64,000 nt of DNA from Alphaproteobacteria bacterium (GTDB lineage Bacteria > Pseudomonadota > Alphaproteobacteria > DSM-16000 > Inquilinaceae). Shown piece after piece: positions 57,483 to 64,000 of the stretch; position 1 is the stretch's first letter; every line of letters begins with the position of its first letter. The notes under the pieces are model-generated. The model made no database searches. It was not told the DNA's origin and saw only the letters and a list, made by a program, of their open reading frames with translations. A program made the position numbers and the translations under genes. Location of the stretch: positions 53,558 through 117,557 of the forward strand of contig JANQGH010000083.1 of the NCBI GenBank assembly GCA_028277405.1. Reading direction: 5' to 3'.

Positions 57483-57673
57483 TCTCGTCCTCCCGGATGG
57501 TCGGCTTACCGGACGCTGGGACCCATCCCGCAAGCGTCGGCGCCGTTGGTTAGAGCAGCAAAAAAGGACTTCCCTTCAGGAAGATCATCAGTTTATATGA
57601 TAATCTGTCAAAGTCAACGAACCTAGTGCGTTCCAAGCCCCGTCCATTCCAGCCTGTGTTGGGGACCACGTCC
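57483..57673. promoter_or_regulatory. Divergent promoter region with AT-rich inverted repeat, right half
   Basis: The 191 bases separate the transporter-kinase-aldolase operon from the SDR-lactonase-dehydratase operon. An AT-rich island holds ATCAT at 57584-57588 and ATGAT at 57597-57601 as an inverted pair, and TTATATGATAA at 57593-57603. It stands out against the G+C-rich surroundings and is the best candidate for the GntR operator or the -10 region of either promoter. Confidence 0.45.
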
Positions 57674-58468
57674 ATGAATCGACCAGCCGGGGAACGGCCG
57701 ATAGGGAAACGACTGCCCGGAAAGACCGCGATCGTCACCGGCGCCGGCCAGGGCATCGGCGAGGCAATCGCCCGTCGATTTGCCGACGAGGGCGCCGCCG
57801 TGGTCATCGCCGACGTGAACGGAGAGACCGGGCAGGCCGTCGCCGGTTCGCTGGAACGCGCGCTCTTCGTCGAAACGGATGTCAGCGACCAGGCGTCGGT
57901 CGCGGCTATGGTCGATGAGACCGTACGCGCCTTCGGGCCGCCGGACATCCTGGTGAACAATGCCGGCATTGCCGTCTTCGGCGACCCGCTGGAGATCACG
58001 GAGGATGACTGGCATCGCTGCTTTTCGGTCGACCTCGACGGTGTTTGGCACTGCTGCCGCCAGGTGCTGCCGCATCTGCTGGAGCGCGGCGGGGGCGCGA
58101 TCGTCAACATCGCCTCGAACCATGCCTTTCAGATCATCCCGCACACCTTCCCCTACCCGGTGGCCAAGCATGGCGTGCTGGGGCTGACCCGCTCGCTGGC
58201 GATCGAGTACGCCGATCGCGGCATTCGTATCAACTCGATCTCGCCCGGCTATATCGAAACGCCGATCGCCGACTGGTATTTCGGCCAGCAGCCGGACCCG
58301 GCGGCGGCGCGGCGGCAGACGGAGGAGATGCAGCCGGTGAAGCGCCTGGGCCTGCCCGACGAGATCGCCGCCGTGGCCGCTCTGATGGCCTCGGACGAGG
58401 CCAGGTTCATGATCGGCGCCAACATCGTCATCGATGGCGGCCTGTCGATCCGCCTGCATGACGCGTGA
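57674..58468 (+). CDS. SDR family sugar dehydrogenase, right half
   Basis: A 264-residue classical SDR: TGAGQGIG at residues 23-30, NNAG at 95-98, catalytic Ser 148 and YPVAK at 161-165. Canonical throughout, unlike the left-half SDR. By context it oxidises an aldose at C1 to the aldonolactone, the first step of a De Ley-Doudoroff-type route. The ATG at 57674 has GGGGA eight bases upstream and is preferred to an in-frame GTG at 57626. The SMP-30 gene follows after 31 bases. Confidence 0.9.
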   Translation: MNRPAGERPIGKRLPGKTAIVTGAGQGIGEAIARRFADEGAAVVIADVNGETGQAVAGSLERALFVETDVSDQASVAAMVDETVRAFGPPDILVNNAGIAVFGDPLEITEDDWHRCFSVDLDGVWHCCRQVLPHLLERGGGAIVNIASNHAFQIIPHTFPYPVAKHGVLGLTRSLAIEYADRGIRINSISPGYIETPIADWYFGQQPDPAAARRQTEEMQPVKRLGLPDEIAAVAALMASDEARFMIGANIVIDGGLSIRLHDA

Positions 58469-58499
58469 GCGCGCGCGCAATCAAGAACGGGAGGGGAGG

Positions 58500-59396
58500 A
58501 TGACCACGGCCGAATGCGTCGTCGACTGCCGCAACCATCTTGGCGAAGGCGCCTATTGGGATGCCGAACGCGGGTTGTTGTGGTGGCTGGACGTGCCGAT
58601 GCCGTCCAAGCTTTTTGCCCTTGACCCGGCCAGCGGCACCGTTACCAGCCATGACATGCCGGAGATGATCACCAGCCTTTGCCGGAGGACCGGTCAGGAC
58701 AGTCTGTTGATCGCATCTCACGGCGGCCTGAACCACTGGGACGAGGCGTCTGGCCTAAGGCACGTGCTGCGGCCGGAGCCGGACAAGCCGTTCAACCGCT
58801 GCAACGACGGGGCGGCGGATGCACAAGGCCGATTCTGGTTCGGCACGATGCAGAACAACCTAGCGCCCAACGGCGCGCCGATCGACCTGGTCGAGGCCAG
58901 CGGGACGCTATACCGCCTGGACCCGGACCTGTCGCTGCACGCCATGGAGACGGACATCCTGATCTCCAACACCGTGTGCTGGAGCCCGGATCGGGCCACG
59001 ATGTATTTCTGCGACACGGCGACCGGTTGGATCTCGGCTTACGATTTCGACGAAGCCGCCGGCACGATCGCCAACAAGCGCCAATTCGCCTCGTTCGATC
59101 GCGGCGTGCCGGACGGCTCGACGGTCGATGCCGAGGGCGGGCTGTGGAACGCGCGCTGGGATGGTGGTTGCGTCGTGCGGTTTGCGCCCGACGGCACGGT
59201 CGATCGCGTGATCGAGGTGCCCTGCCCGCTGGTCACGAGCTGCGCCTTCGGCGGTGCGGACCTGGACACGCTCTACATCACGACCGCCCGCTATCTGCAG
59301 GATGAAGAGGCGCTGGCAAAGGCGCCTCAAGCCGGCGGTCTGTTTGCCGTCAAACCCGGCGTCAGGGGAATGGCCGACGGCCAGTTCGCCGGTTAA
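58500..59396 (+). CDS. SMP-30/gluconolactonase family lactonase, right half
   Basis: A 298-residue lactonase of the SMP-30 family: NHLGEGAYWDAERGLLWWLD with the metal-ligand Glu, FNRCNDGAADAQGRFWFGTM with Asn, ISNTVCWSPDRATMYFCD, and GVPDGSTVDAEGGLWNARWD with Asp. GAGGGGAGG directly precedes the ATG at 58500. It should hydrolyse the sugar lactone made by the SDR upstream. Paralogue of the left-half lactonase. Confidence 0.92.
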   Translation: MTTAECVVDCRNHLGEGAYWDAERGLLWWLDVPMPSKLFALDPASGTVTSHDMPEMITSLCRRTGQDSLLIASHGGLNHWDEASGLRHVLRPEPDKPFNRCNDGAADAQGRFWFGTMQNNLAPNGAPIDLVEASGTLYRLDPDLSLHAMETDILISNTVCWSPDRATMYFCDTATGWISAYDFDEAAGTIANKRQFASFDRGVPDGSTVDAEGGLWNARWDGGCVVRFAPDGTVDRVIEVPCPLVTSCAFGGADLDTLYITTARYLQDEEALAKAPQAGGLFAVKPGVRGMADGQFAG

Positions 59397-59424
59397 TTCA
59401 CCGACCCCTCACGGAGCCACCATC

Positions 59425-60588
59425 ATGAAGATCACCGAGGTCAAGACCTGGCTCGTCGAGGGCGTGAAGTACAACTGGACGTTCGTGAAGATTTTCACCG
59501 ACGAAGGCCACACCGGCGTCGGCGAGGCCACGAACTGGCCCGGCAGCCCGATCATCGAGGCAGCGGCCCGCCACACCGGCCAGCGCATCATCGGCCTCGA
59601 CCCGATGCGCACGGACTATATCTGGACCAAGCTCTATCGCGATCTGAACTGGATCGGCCCCTACGGCGCCAGCCTGTGCGCCATCAGCGGCATCGACATG
59701 GCGCTGCTGGATCTGAAGGCCAAGGTGCTGGGCGTGCCGATGGTCGAACTGCTGGGCGGCCGCTATCGCGACAGCATCCTGCTTTACGCCAACTACTGGT
59801 TCCTGGAGGGCGAGGGCACGCCGGAAGACTATTCAAGGCAGGCCAAGATCATCCGCGACCAGGGCTTCACCGGCTGCAAGTTCGACCCGTTCGCCCACAC
59901 CTCCTACCTCTATGGCGATCACCTGTCGACGAACCTGTCGCTGAGCCGGGAGCAGGAAGACCACGCGCTGGCCATCGCCCGGGCGGTACGCGACGCCATG
60001 GGGCCGGACGCCGACATCATGATCGAAACCCACGCCATGCTGAACCTGCAGACCGCGGTGAAGATGGCGCGACGCATGGCCGATCTGGACATCACCTGGT
60101 TCGAGGAACCGGTCGGCCCGGAAAACGTGAACACGTTGGCGGAGGTGCGACGGCGCCTCGATTCTGCGATCACCGTCTGCGTCGGCGAGCGGCACTATAC
60201 GCGTGCCGGTATCCTGCCGGTGCTGGAGCGGCAGATTTGCGACATCGTCATGCCCGACGTCACGCGCTGCGGCGGCCCGTCGGAGCTGAAGCGCATGGCG
60301 ACGCTGGCCGAGGCCTATGGCGCCCTGGTCGCGCCACACAATCCCAACGGCCCGCTGTCGACCCTGGCATCGGCCCATGTCTGCGCCAGCATCCCCAACC
60401 TGTTCCGGCAGGAGTTCATGGTCCAGGATGTGCCCTGGCGCGACACGGTGATCAGCCACCCGCTCGACGTTCGCGACGGCCACCTGCATCTCAGCGACCG
60501 GCCCGGCCTGGGCGTCGATCTGATCGAAGCCGAGATGGAGGCCCATCCCGGCGTCCGTGATCTCGACCGTGACGGCTTTTACGTCTGA
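59425..60588 (+). CDS. Enolase-superfamily sugar-acid dehydratase (MR/MLE), right half
   Basis: A 387-residue mandelate racemase/muconate lactonizing enzyme-type protein. Metal ligands line up at Glu 201 (IETHAML, with His 203), Glu 227 (WFEEPVGPEN) and Glu 255 (CVGERHY), with the catalytic His 305 in APHNPNGP. This fits aldonate dehydratases such as galactonate dehydratase (DgoD), although D-x-H is E-x-H here. It would give a 2-keto-3-deoxy acid for the kinase and aldolase encoded on the other strand. The sugar acid specificity is inferred only. Confidence 0.88.
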   Translation: MKITEVKTWLVEGVKYNWTFVKIFTDEGHTGVGEATNWPGSPIIEAAARHTGQRIIGLDPMRTDYIWTKLYRDLNWIGPYGASLCAISGIDMALLDLKAKVLGVPMVELLGGRYRDSILLYANYWFLEGEGTPEDYSRQAKIIRDQGFTGCKFDPFAHTSYLYGDHLSTNLSLSREQEDHALAIARAVRDAMGPDADIMIETHAMLNLQTAVKMARRMADLDITWFEEPVGPENVNTLAEVRRRLDSAITVCVGERHYTRAGILPVLERQICDIVMPDVTRCGGPSELKRMATLAEAYGALVAPHNPNGPLSTLASAHVCASIPNLFRQEFMVQDVPWRDTVISHPLDVRDGHLHLSDRPGLGVDLIEAEMEAHPGVRDLDRDGFYV

Positions 60589-60602
60589 TCGCGCCGCAGC
60601 CG

Positions 60603-61694
60603 TTACCAGAAGACCAGCAGGATCAGCGAACCGATAATCGCGACGGCCGAAAGGCCCAGGGTACCGAGCGACAATCGGGTCAGCCATTCCGGCACCGGCT
60701 GACCGTCAACCCGGTCCTGCGGTCTCGGCTGGCCGAGTTCGATCGCCACGACATCCTGTTTCAGATTATCGCGCAGCCGCCGCCGCAAGCCGGCCGCCTC
60801 GTCCGACTCGGCCACCACCCAAACGGACCTCTTGTCCGCCAACCGAGCGGCAAGGCCCTCCGGAATGTCGGCATCGACATCGTCGACGATCACCACGTCG
60901 GCCGCTTGCGGCGGCACGGGTTCGGTATCCGCGCGGTCCGAGGGCGGTGGGGTTCCCAGCTCATCGACAAGTGTCGAAAGCGGGATGTAGCGGACCTTGC
61001 GGTCACGCACCGTGAGGCCGGAACCGATCGCGCTGGCCAAGGTGGTCTTGCGACAGCGTGGCGGCCCGAACAGCATGAGATGGTTCGGCGCGCCGCCGCG
61101 CTCGTAGGTGAAGTCTTCAACCGCCTTGACGGCGGCCGCACGATCTTCCTCGCGCTGCTCGTCTGTCTCGCCGACCCGAATGACGGCCAGCGGGTTGCCC
61201 GCGAAGTTGGGCAGCCTGAAGAAGTATGGCAGGGCGGAGACATCGAACAGCCGCTTTTGGCTGACGAATTCCCGCGCGATCAGCAGGATGCCGATGAGCG
61301 CCCAAGCCACCGCGATGACCAGCAGGATGATCGTCCCCCAGCCGCCATCCCGCATGGCGACCGCCAGAAAGACCGCAAACAGCGTGCCGGCATTCCAGAA
61401 CCAGTTGTCGGTCAAGCCGTCCTGACGCAGCTCGGCCACGTGATCGTCCGTGGTGCGAAAGATGTGGCCGGCGCGCGTCAGATCGACGCCGTAATCCGTG
61501 ATGTCCTTCAATGCCGGTATGATCGCGAACAAGAGGCCCCACCAGGGGCCGGCGCCAAGCTCCGCGAAACCGCCGATCAACAGAGATGTGCCGGCAAAGC
61601 CCATCATGGCGTGGGCCATCTGGTTGGAGTTCCAGGTATAGACGGCCGTGTAGTTGACGTAGACGTCCGACCCGAACAGATCCGTCGGTTTCAT
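60603..61694 (-). CDS. Membrane protein with degenerate AAA/P-loop NTPase domain, unknown function
   Basis: A 363-residue protein. Hydrophobic segments lie at about 27-62, 99-113 and 120-140, then a cytoplasmic domain, then a C-terminal helix at about 342-363. The middle domain looks like an IstB/DnaC-type AAA module: Walker A position reads GPPRCRKT at 210-217, with Arg in place of the Gly before Lys, and Walker B reads VVIVDDVD at 267-274. With the invariant Gly lost, ATP binding is doubtful. ATG at 61694 gives MKPTDLFG. Convergent with the dehydratase gene; no functional link visible. Confidence 0.75.
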   Translation of the reverse strand: MKPTDLFGSDVYVNYTAVYTWNSNQMAHAMMGFAGTSLLIGGFAELGAGPWWGLLFAIIPALKDITDYGVDLTRAGHIFRTTDDHVAELRQDGLTDNWFWNAGTLFAVFLAVAMRDGGWGTIILLVIAVAWALIGILLIAREFVSQKRLFDVSALPYFFRLPNFAGNPLAVIRVGETDEQREEDRAAAVKAVEDFTYERGGAPNHLMLFGPPRCRKTTLASAIGSGLTVRDRKVRYIPLSTLVDELGTPPPSDRADTEPVPPQAADVVIVDDVDADIPEGLAARLADKRSVWVVAESDEAAGLRRRLRDNLKQDVVAIELGQPRPQDRVDGQPVPEWLTRLSLGTLGLSAVAIIGSLILLVFW

Positions 61695-61862
61695 CGCACC
61701 CCTCGCCTCCTTTCGTTGTCGCAACACATGACCAGGATGGCCAATCCGTCTTGCAACCCTACCATAAGTTGCTGATTGCCGCGCGTCGGCATCAGTCGCA
61801 GGACGCTTGTAACGATCTCATGCTAGGCTTGGCCGCCTTTGCCCCAGCCGGATCGCGCGCTC

Positions 61863-62180
61863 ATGCTCGTCCTGATCAACCCGTTCACCGTTTTTGACGG
61901 CGAAGAGGATGCCTTTCTGGCGTTATGGGATCAGACCAACGCGATCCTGCGCACGGCGCCGGGCTACATCTCCGCCCGCCTGGTGCGGGCCGCCGATCAT
62001 CAGGCGCCGGGACACCAGGCGCCTTTCACCCACATCAACGTCGCCGAATGGCAGAGCCTGGAGACCTATAAGGCCGCGCTGGCCAATCCGGCCGTCAGGA
62101 AGCTGGCCGGCGAGTATCTGAAGGTGTGCACCTTCGACCCGGCGGTCTACGACGTTATTCGCGACGATCGCGGCACCTGA
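61863..62180 (+). CDS. Small antibiotic-biosynthesis-monooxygenase (ABM)-fold protein
   Basis: A 105-residue protein with the dimeric ferredoxin-like ABM pattern: LVLINPFTVFDGEEDAFLAL, GYISARLVRA, and FTHINVAEWQSLETYKAAL. Such proteins include quinone-forming monooxygenases and haem-degrading enzymes, but many have no known role. I prefer the ATG at 61863 because it gives the family-like start; a TTG eight codons upstream extends the frame. Stand-alone gene. Confidence 0.8.
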   Translation: MLVLINPFTVFDGEEDAFLALWDQTNAILRTAPGYISARLVRAADHQAPGHQAPFTHINVAEWQSLETYKAALANPAVRKLAGEYLKVCTFDPAVYDVIRDDRGT

Positions 62181-62209
62181 ACGCCGCCCCGACGCGGCCG
62201 ATTGATGGC

Positions 62210-62899
62210 TCAGTCGTGCTTGCCGCCATGCTGCCGTGACCACTCAGCGGGCCCATGGAGAAAGGCCTCGACCTGATCGATGTCGCTGGCATCGAAGTAG
62301 CCATGATGCTTGGCCACGCGCAACACGTCCCACCAGGTCGCCAGGCTGTGCAGTTCGACACCGATTCCCCGCATGGTTTCGACGCTTTGCGGAAAGATGC
62401 CGTAGTGGAAGATGACGAAGGCGTGCTCCACCGTGGCGCCCGCCTCGCGCAAGGCCTTGCAGAAATTCACCTTGGAGCCCGCGTCGGTGGCCAGATCCTC
62501 GACCAGTAGCACGCGGTGACGTTCGGTCAAATGGCCCTCGATCTGGGCGTTGCGACCAAACCCCTTGGGCTTTTTGCGGATGTACTGCATCGGCAGACCC
62601 AACCGGTCGGCAATCCAGGCTGCATAGGGAATGCCGGCCGTCTCGCCGCCCGCGACCGCGTCGATGCCTTCGAAGCCCGCCGCCTCCACGATCACGGAGG
62701 CCGCGAAATCGACCAGCGTCGACCTTATGCGCGGGAAAGAGATCAGCTTGCGGCAGTCGATATAGACCGGGCTGGCCCGGCCGGAGGTCAGGATGAAGGG
62801 CTCGCGCGCGTTGAACAGCACCGCCCCAACCTCGATCAGCATCTTGGCCGTCGCATCCGCGATCCGTGTCTTGTCGTAAAGGGCGATGCCAGGGGTCAC
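62210..62899 (-). CDS. pyrE: Orotate phosphoribosyltransferase
   Basis: PyrE makes OMP from orotate and PRPP in pyrimidine synthesis. The 229-residue protein has [20 protein letters not shown], the flexible Lys-rich loop [16 protein letters not shown], and the PRPP-binding segment [17 protein letters not shown]. Start is the GTG at 62899, with GGAGA six bases upstream; the frame is open further up without a better site. The C-terminus extends past the usual fold by a [19 protein letters not shown] segment. Confidence 0.93.
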   Translation of the reverse strand: MTPGIALYDKTRIADATAKMLIEVGAVLFNAREPFILTSGRASPVYIDCRKLISFPRIRSTLVDFAASVIVEAAGFEGIDAVAGGETAGIPYAAWIADRLGLPMQYIRKKPKGFGRNAQIEGHLTERHRVLLVEDLATDAGSKVNFCKALREAGATVEHAFVIFHYGIFPQSVETMRGIGVELHSLATWWDVLRVAKHHGYFDASDIDQVEAFLHGPAEWSRQHGGKHD

Positions 62900-63056
62900 G
62901 AGCGGTCTCCGTCGAAGGGCTGAAGGGGCCGGGCGAGCAGCGCGCCGCCCAGCCTCAAAAGGAGCGGCCATCTATGTGGGACCGAACGGCAGCGCGCAAG
63001 GTCGAATCCGCGCGTTGGCTCTCAGTGCCGTGATGACTTCATCGCAACTGGCGGTA

Positions 63057-64000
63057 TCAGCAGATGCGCGGCAACTGGTCCCCGGAGAGCATGTCCAGCG
63101 CGCGTTCGCCGCCGATCACGGTCTTGGCGATGACGCCGGCGCCTGATCGGCTCACGACTTGGCCGACCTCTCGCGCCTCGCTGCCCAGAACGTCGATCGC
63201 CGTCTGGGCCTGCGCGCGCGGCACGATGGCGACGAAGCGGCCCTCGTTGGCGACATAAAGCGGGTCAAGACCCAGGATCTCGCAGGCGCCACGCACCGGG
63301 CCGTGAACGTCGATGGCGGCTTCGTCGATCTGGATGGTCGTGCCGGCGGCCTCGGCGATCTCGATCAGGGACGTGGCCAGGCCGCCGCGCGTGAGGTCGC
63401 GCAGGCAATGGATGTCGATGCCGGCCCGGATCATCGCGTCGACCGGGCGCCATAGCGGCGCCGCATCGCTTTCGATCGGTGTTTCGAAACCGAGCCCTTC
63501 GCGGGCCGCCATCACCGCGATGCCGTGGCGGCCGATATCGCCGGACAAAATCACCGCGTCGCCTGGCACCGCGCGGTTCGGCCCGATGTCCTGGCCGTCC
63601 GCGACCTGGCCGATGCCGGTGGTGGTGATGTAAACGCCGTCGCCCGAGCCGGCCTCGACCACCTTGGTATCGCCCGTGACGATGGTGACGTTCTCGACCT
63701 CCGCCGTGGCGCGCATGGAGGCGGCGATGCGGGCCAGGTCGGCGATCGGAAAGCCCTCTTCGATGATGAAGCCGGCGGCGATGTGCAAGGGGCGGGCCGC
63801 GCACATTGCGAGATCGTTGATCGTGCCGCAGATCGCGAGGTGGCCGATATCGCCGCCGGGGAAGAAGATCGGCCGCACGACATAGCCGTCCGTGGTCATG
63901 GCCAGGCGCGCGCCGGCGGCCTCGAACACCGCGCCGTCATGTTGGGCGCCGAGCAGCGGGTTGTCGAAGGCGGGCACGATGACGTCCTGCAGCAGGCGAT
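63057..64000 (-). CDS. hypE: [NiFe]-hydrogenase maturation protein HypE (cut by window end)
   Basis: HypE dehydrates the thiocarboxamide on its own C-terminal Cys to thiocyanate, which supplies the cyanide ligands of [NiFe] hydrogenase. The frame is open to the window edge, reading LLQDVIVPAFDNPLLGAQHD at the visible start, so a few dozen N-terminal residues are missing. Motifs: TTDGYVVRPIFFPGGDIGHL, GTINDLAMCAARP, VTGDTKVVEAGSGDGVYI, and the required C-terminal PRIC ending. Its presence implies a hydrogenase system encoded to the right of the window. Confidence 0.95.
   Translation of the reverse strand, partial: RLLQDVIVPAFDNPLLGAQHDGAVFEAAGARLAMTTDGYVVRPIFFPGGDIGHLAICGTINDLAMCAARPLHIAAGFIIEEGFPIADLARIAASMRATAEVENVTIVTGDTKVVEAGSGDGVYITTTGIGQVADGQDIGPNRAVPGDAVILSGDIGRHGIAVMAAREGLGFETPIESDAAPLWRPVDAMIRAGIDIHCLRDLTRGGLATSLIEIAEAAGTTIQIDEAAIDVHGPVRGACEILGLDPLYVANEGRFVAIVPRAQAQTAIDVLGSEAREVGQVVSRSGAGVIAKTVIGGERALDMLSGDQLPRIC

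Noticed and set aside
59676..60560. A 294-codon frame inside the enolase-superfamily dehydratase gene
   Set aside because: Low-complexity Arg/Pro/Gly translation; the overlapping frame carries all the metal-ligand motifs.

Overview
The window looks like chromosomal DNA from a free-living, G+C-rich alphaproteobacterium. The high G+C is judged by eye, not computed. Supporting signs are a DUF2794 gene (a family I know from Alphaproteobacteria), the radA-cvpA-purF-SDR gene order, the bamB-like/YfgM-like/der cluster, and a catabolic load dominated by ABC transporters. No rRNA, tRNA, CRISPR array, insertion sequence or prophage was recognised. Both window edges cut a gene: radA on the left and hypE on the right.

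Region by region. 1-16.9 kb is mostly housekeeping: radA end, cvpA, purF, an SDR, a GGCT-like gene, der, a BamB-like lipoprotein, a YfgM-like protein, DUF2794, two small secreted proteins, an MFS exporter, a ParE/RelB-type toxin-antitoxin pair with a palindromic operator, gpsA, a 5'-nucleotidase-family protein and an EF-G paralogue. 17-31 kb looks like peptide and amino-acid-derivative scavenging: a complete Dpp/Opp-type ABC transporter, an N-formylglutamate-amidohydrolase-like enzyme, a tandem universal stress protein with a CPA2 antiporter, an M81 (MlrC-like) peptidase, an M20 deacylase and an AspA-like deacylase. 31-42 kb is a mixed stretch: an ArsR/SRPBCC cluster, a YcaQ-like protein, a decayed copy of proline iminopeptidase, a MauG-like di-haem protein with a secreted partner, an OsmC-methyltransferase-OsmC-flavoprotein operon, and the intact proline iminopeptidase.

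41.9-60.6 kb is the most striking part: a mirror-image sugar/sugar-acid catabolic locus. The left half carries SDR, SMP-30 lactonase and two mannonate-dehydratase-like genes, divergent from a GntR regulator and an RbsBAC-type transporter. The right half carries SDR, SMP-30 lactonase and an enolase-superfamily sugar-acid dehydratase, divergent from a second sugar transporter operon that also holds an aldose epimerase, a GntR regulator, a DgoK-type kinase and a DgoA-type aldolase. The right half reads as a full De Ley-Doudoroff-type route: sugar to lactone, aldonate, 2-keto-3-deoxy acid, phosphorylated acid, then pyruvate plus glyceraldehyde-3-phosphate. The left half can make a 2-keto-3-deoxy acid but has no kinase or aldolase of its own here.

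60.6-64 kb holds a membrane-anchored NTPase-like protein with a damaged Walker A motif, a small ABM-domain protein, pyrE and hypE. Functions are read from motifs and gene context only; no database search was run.
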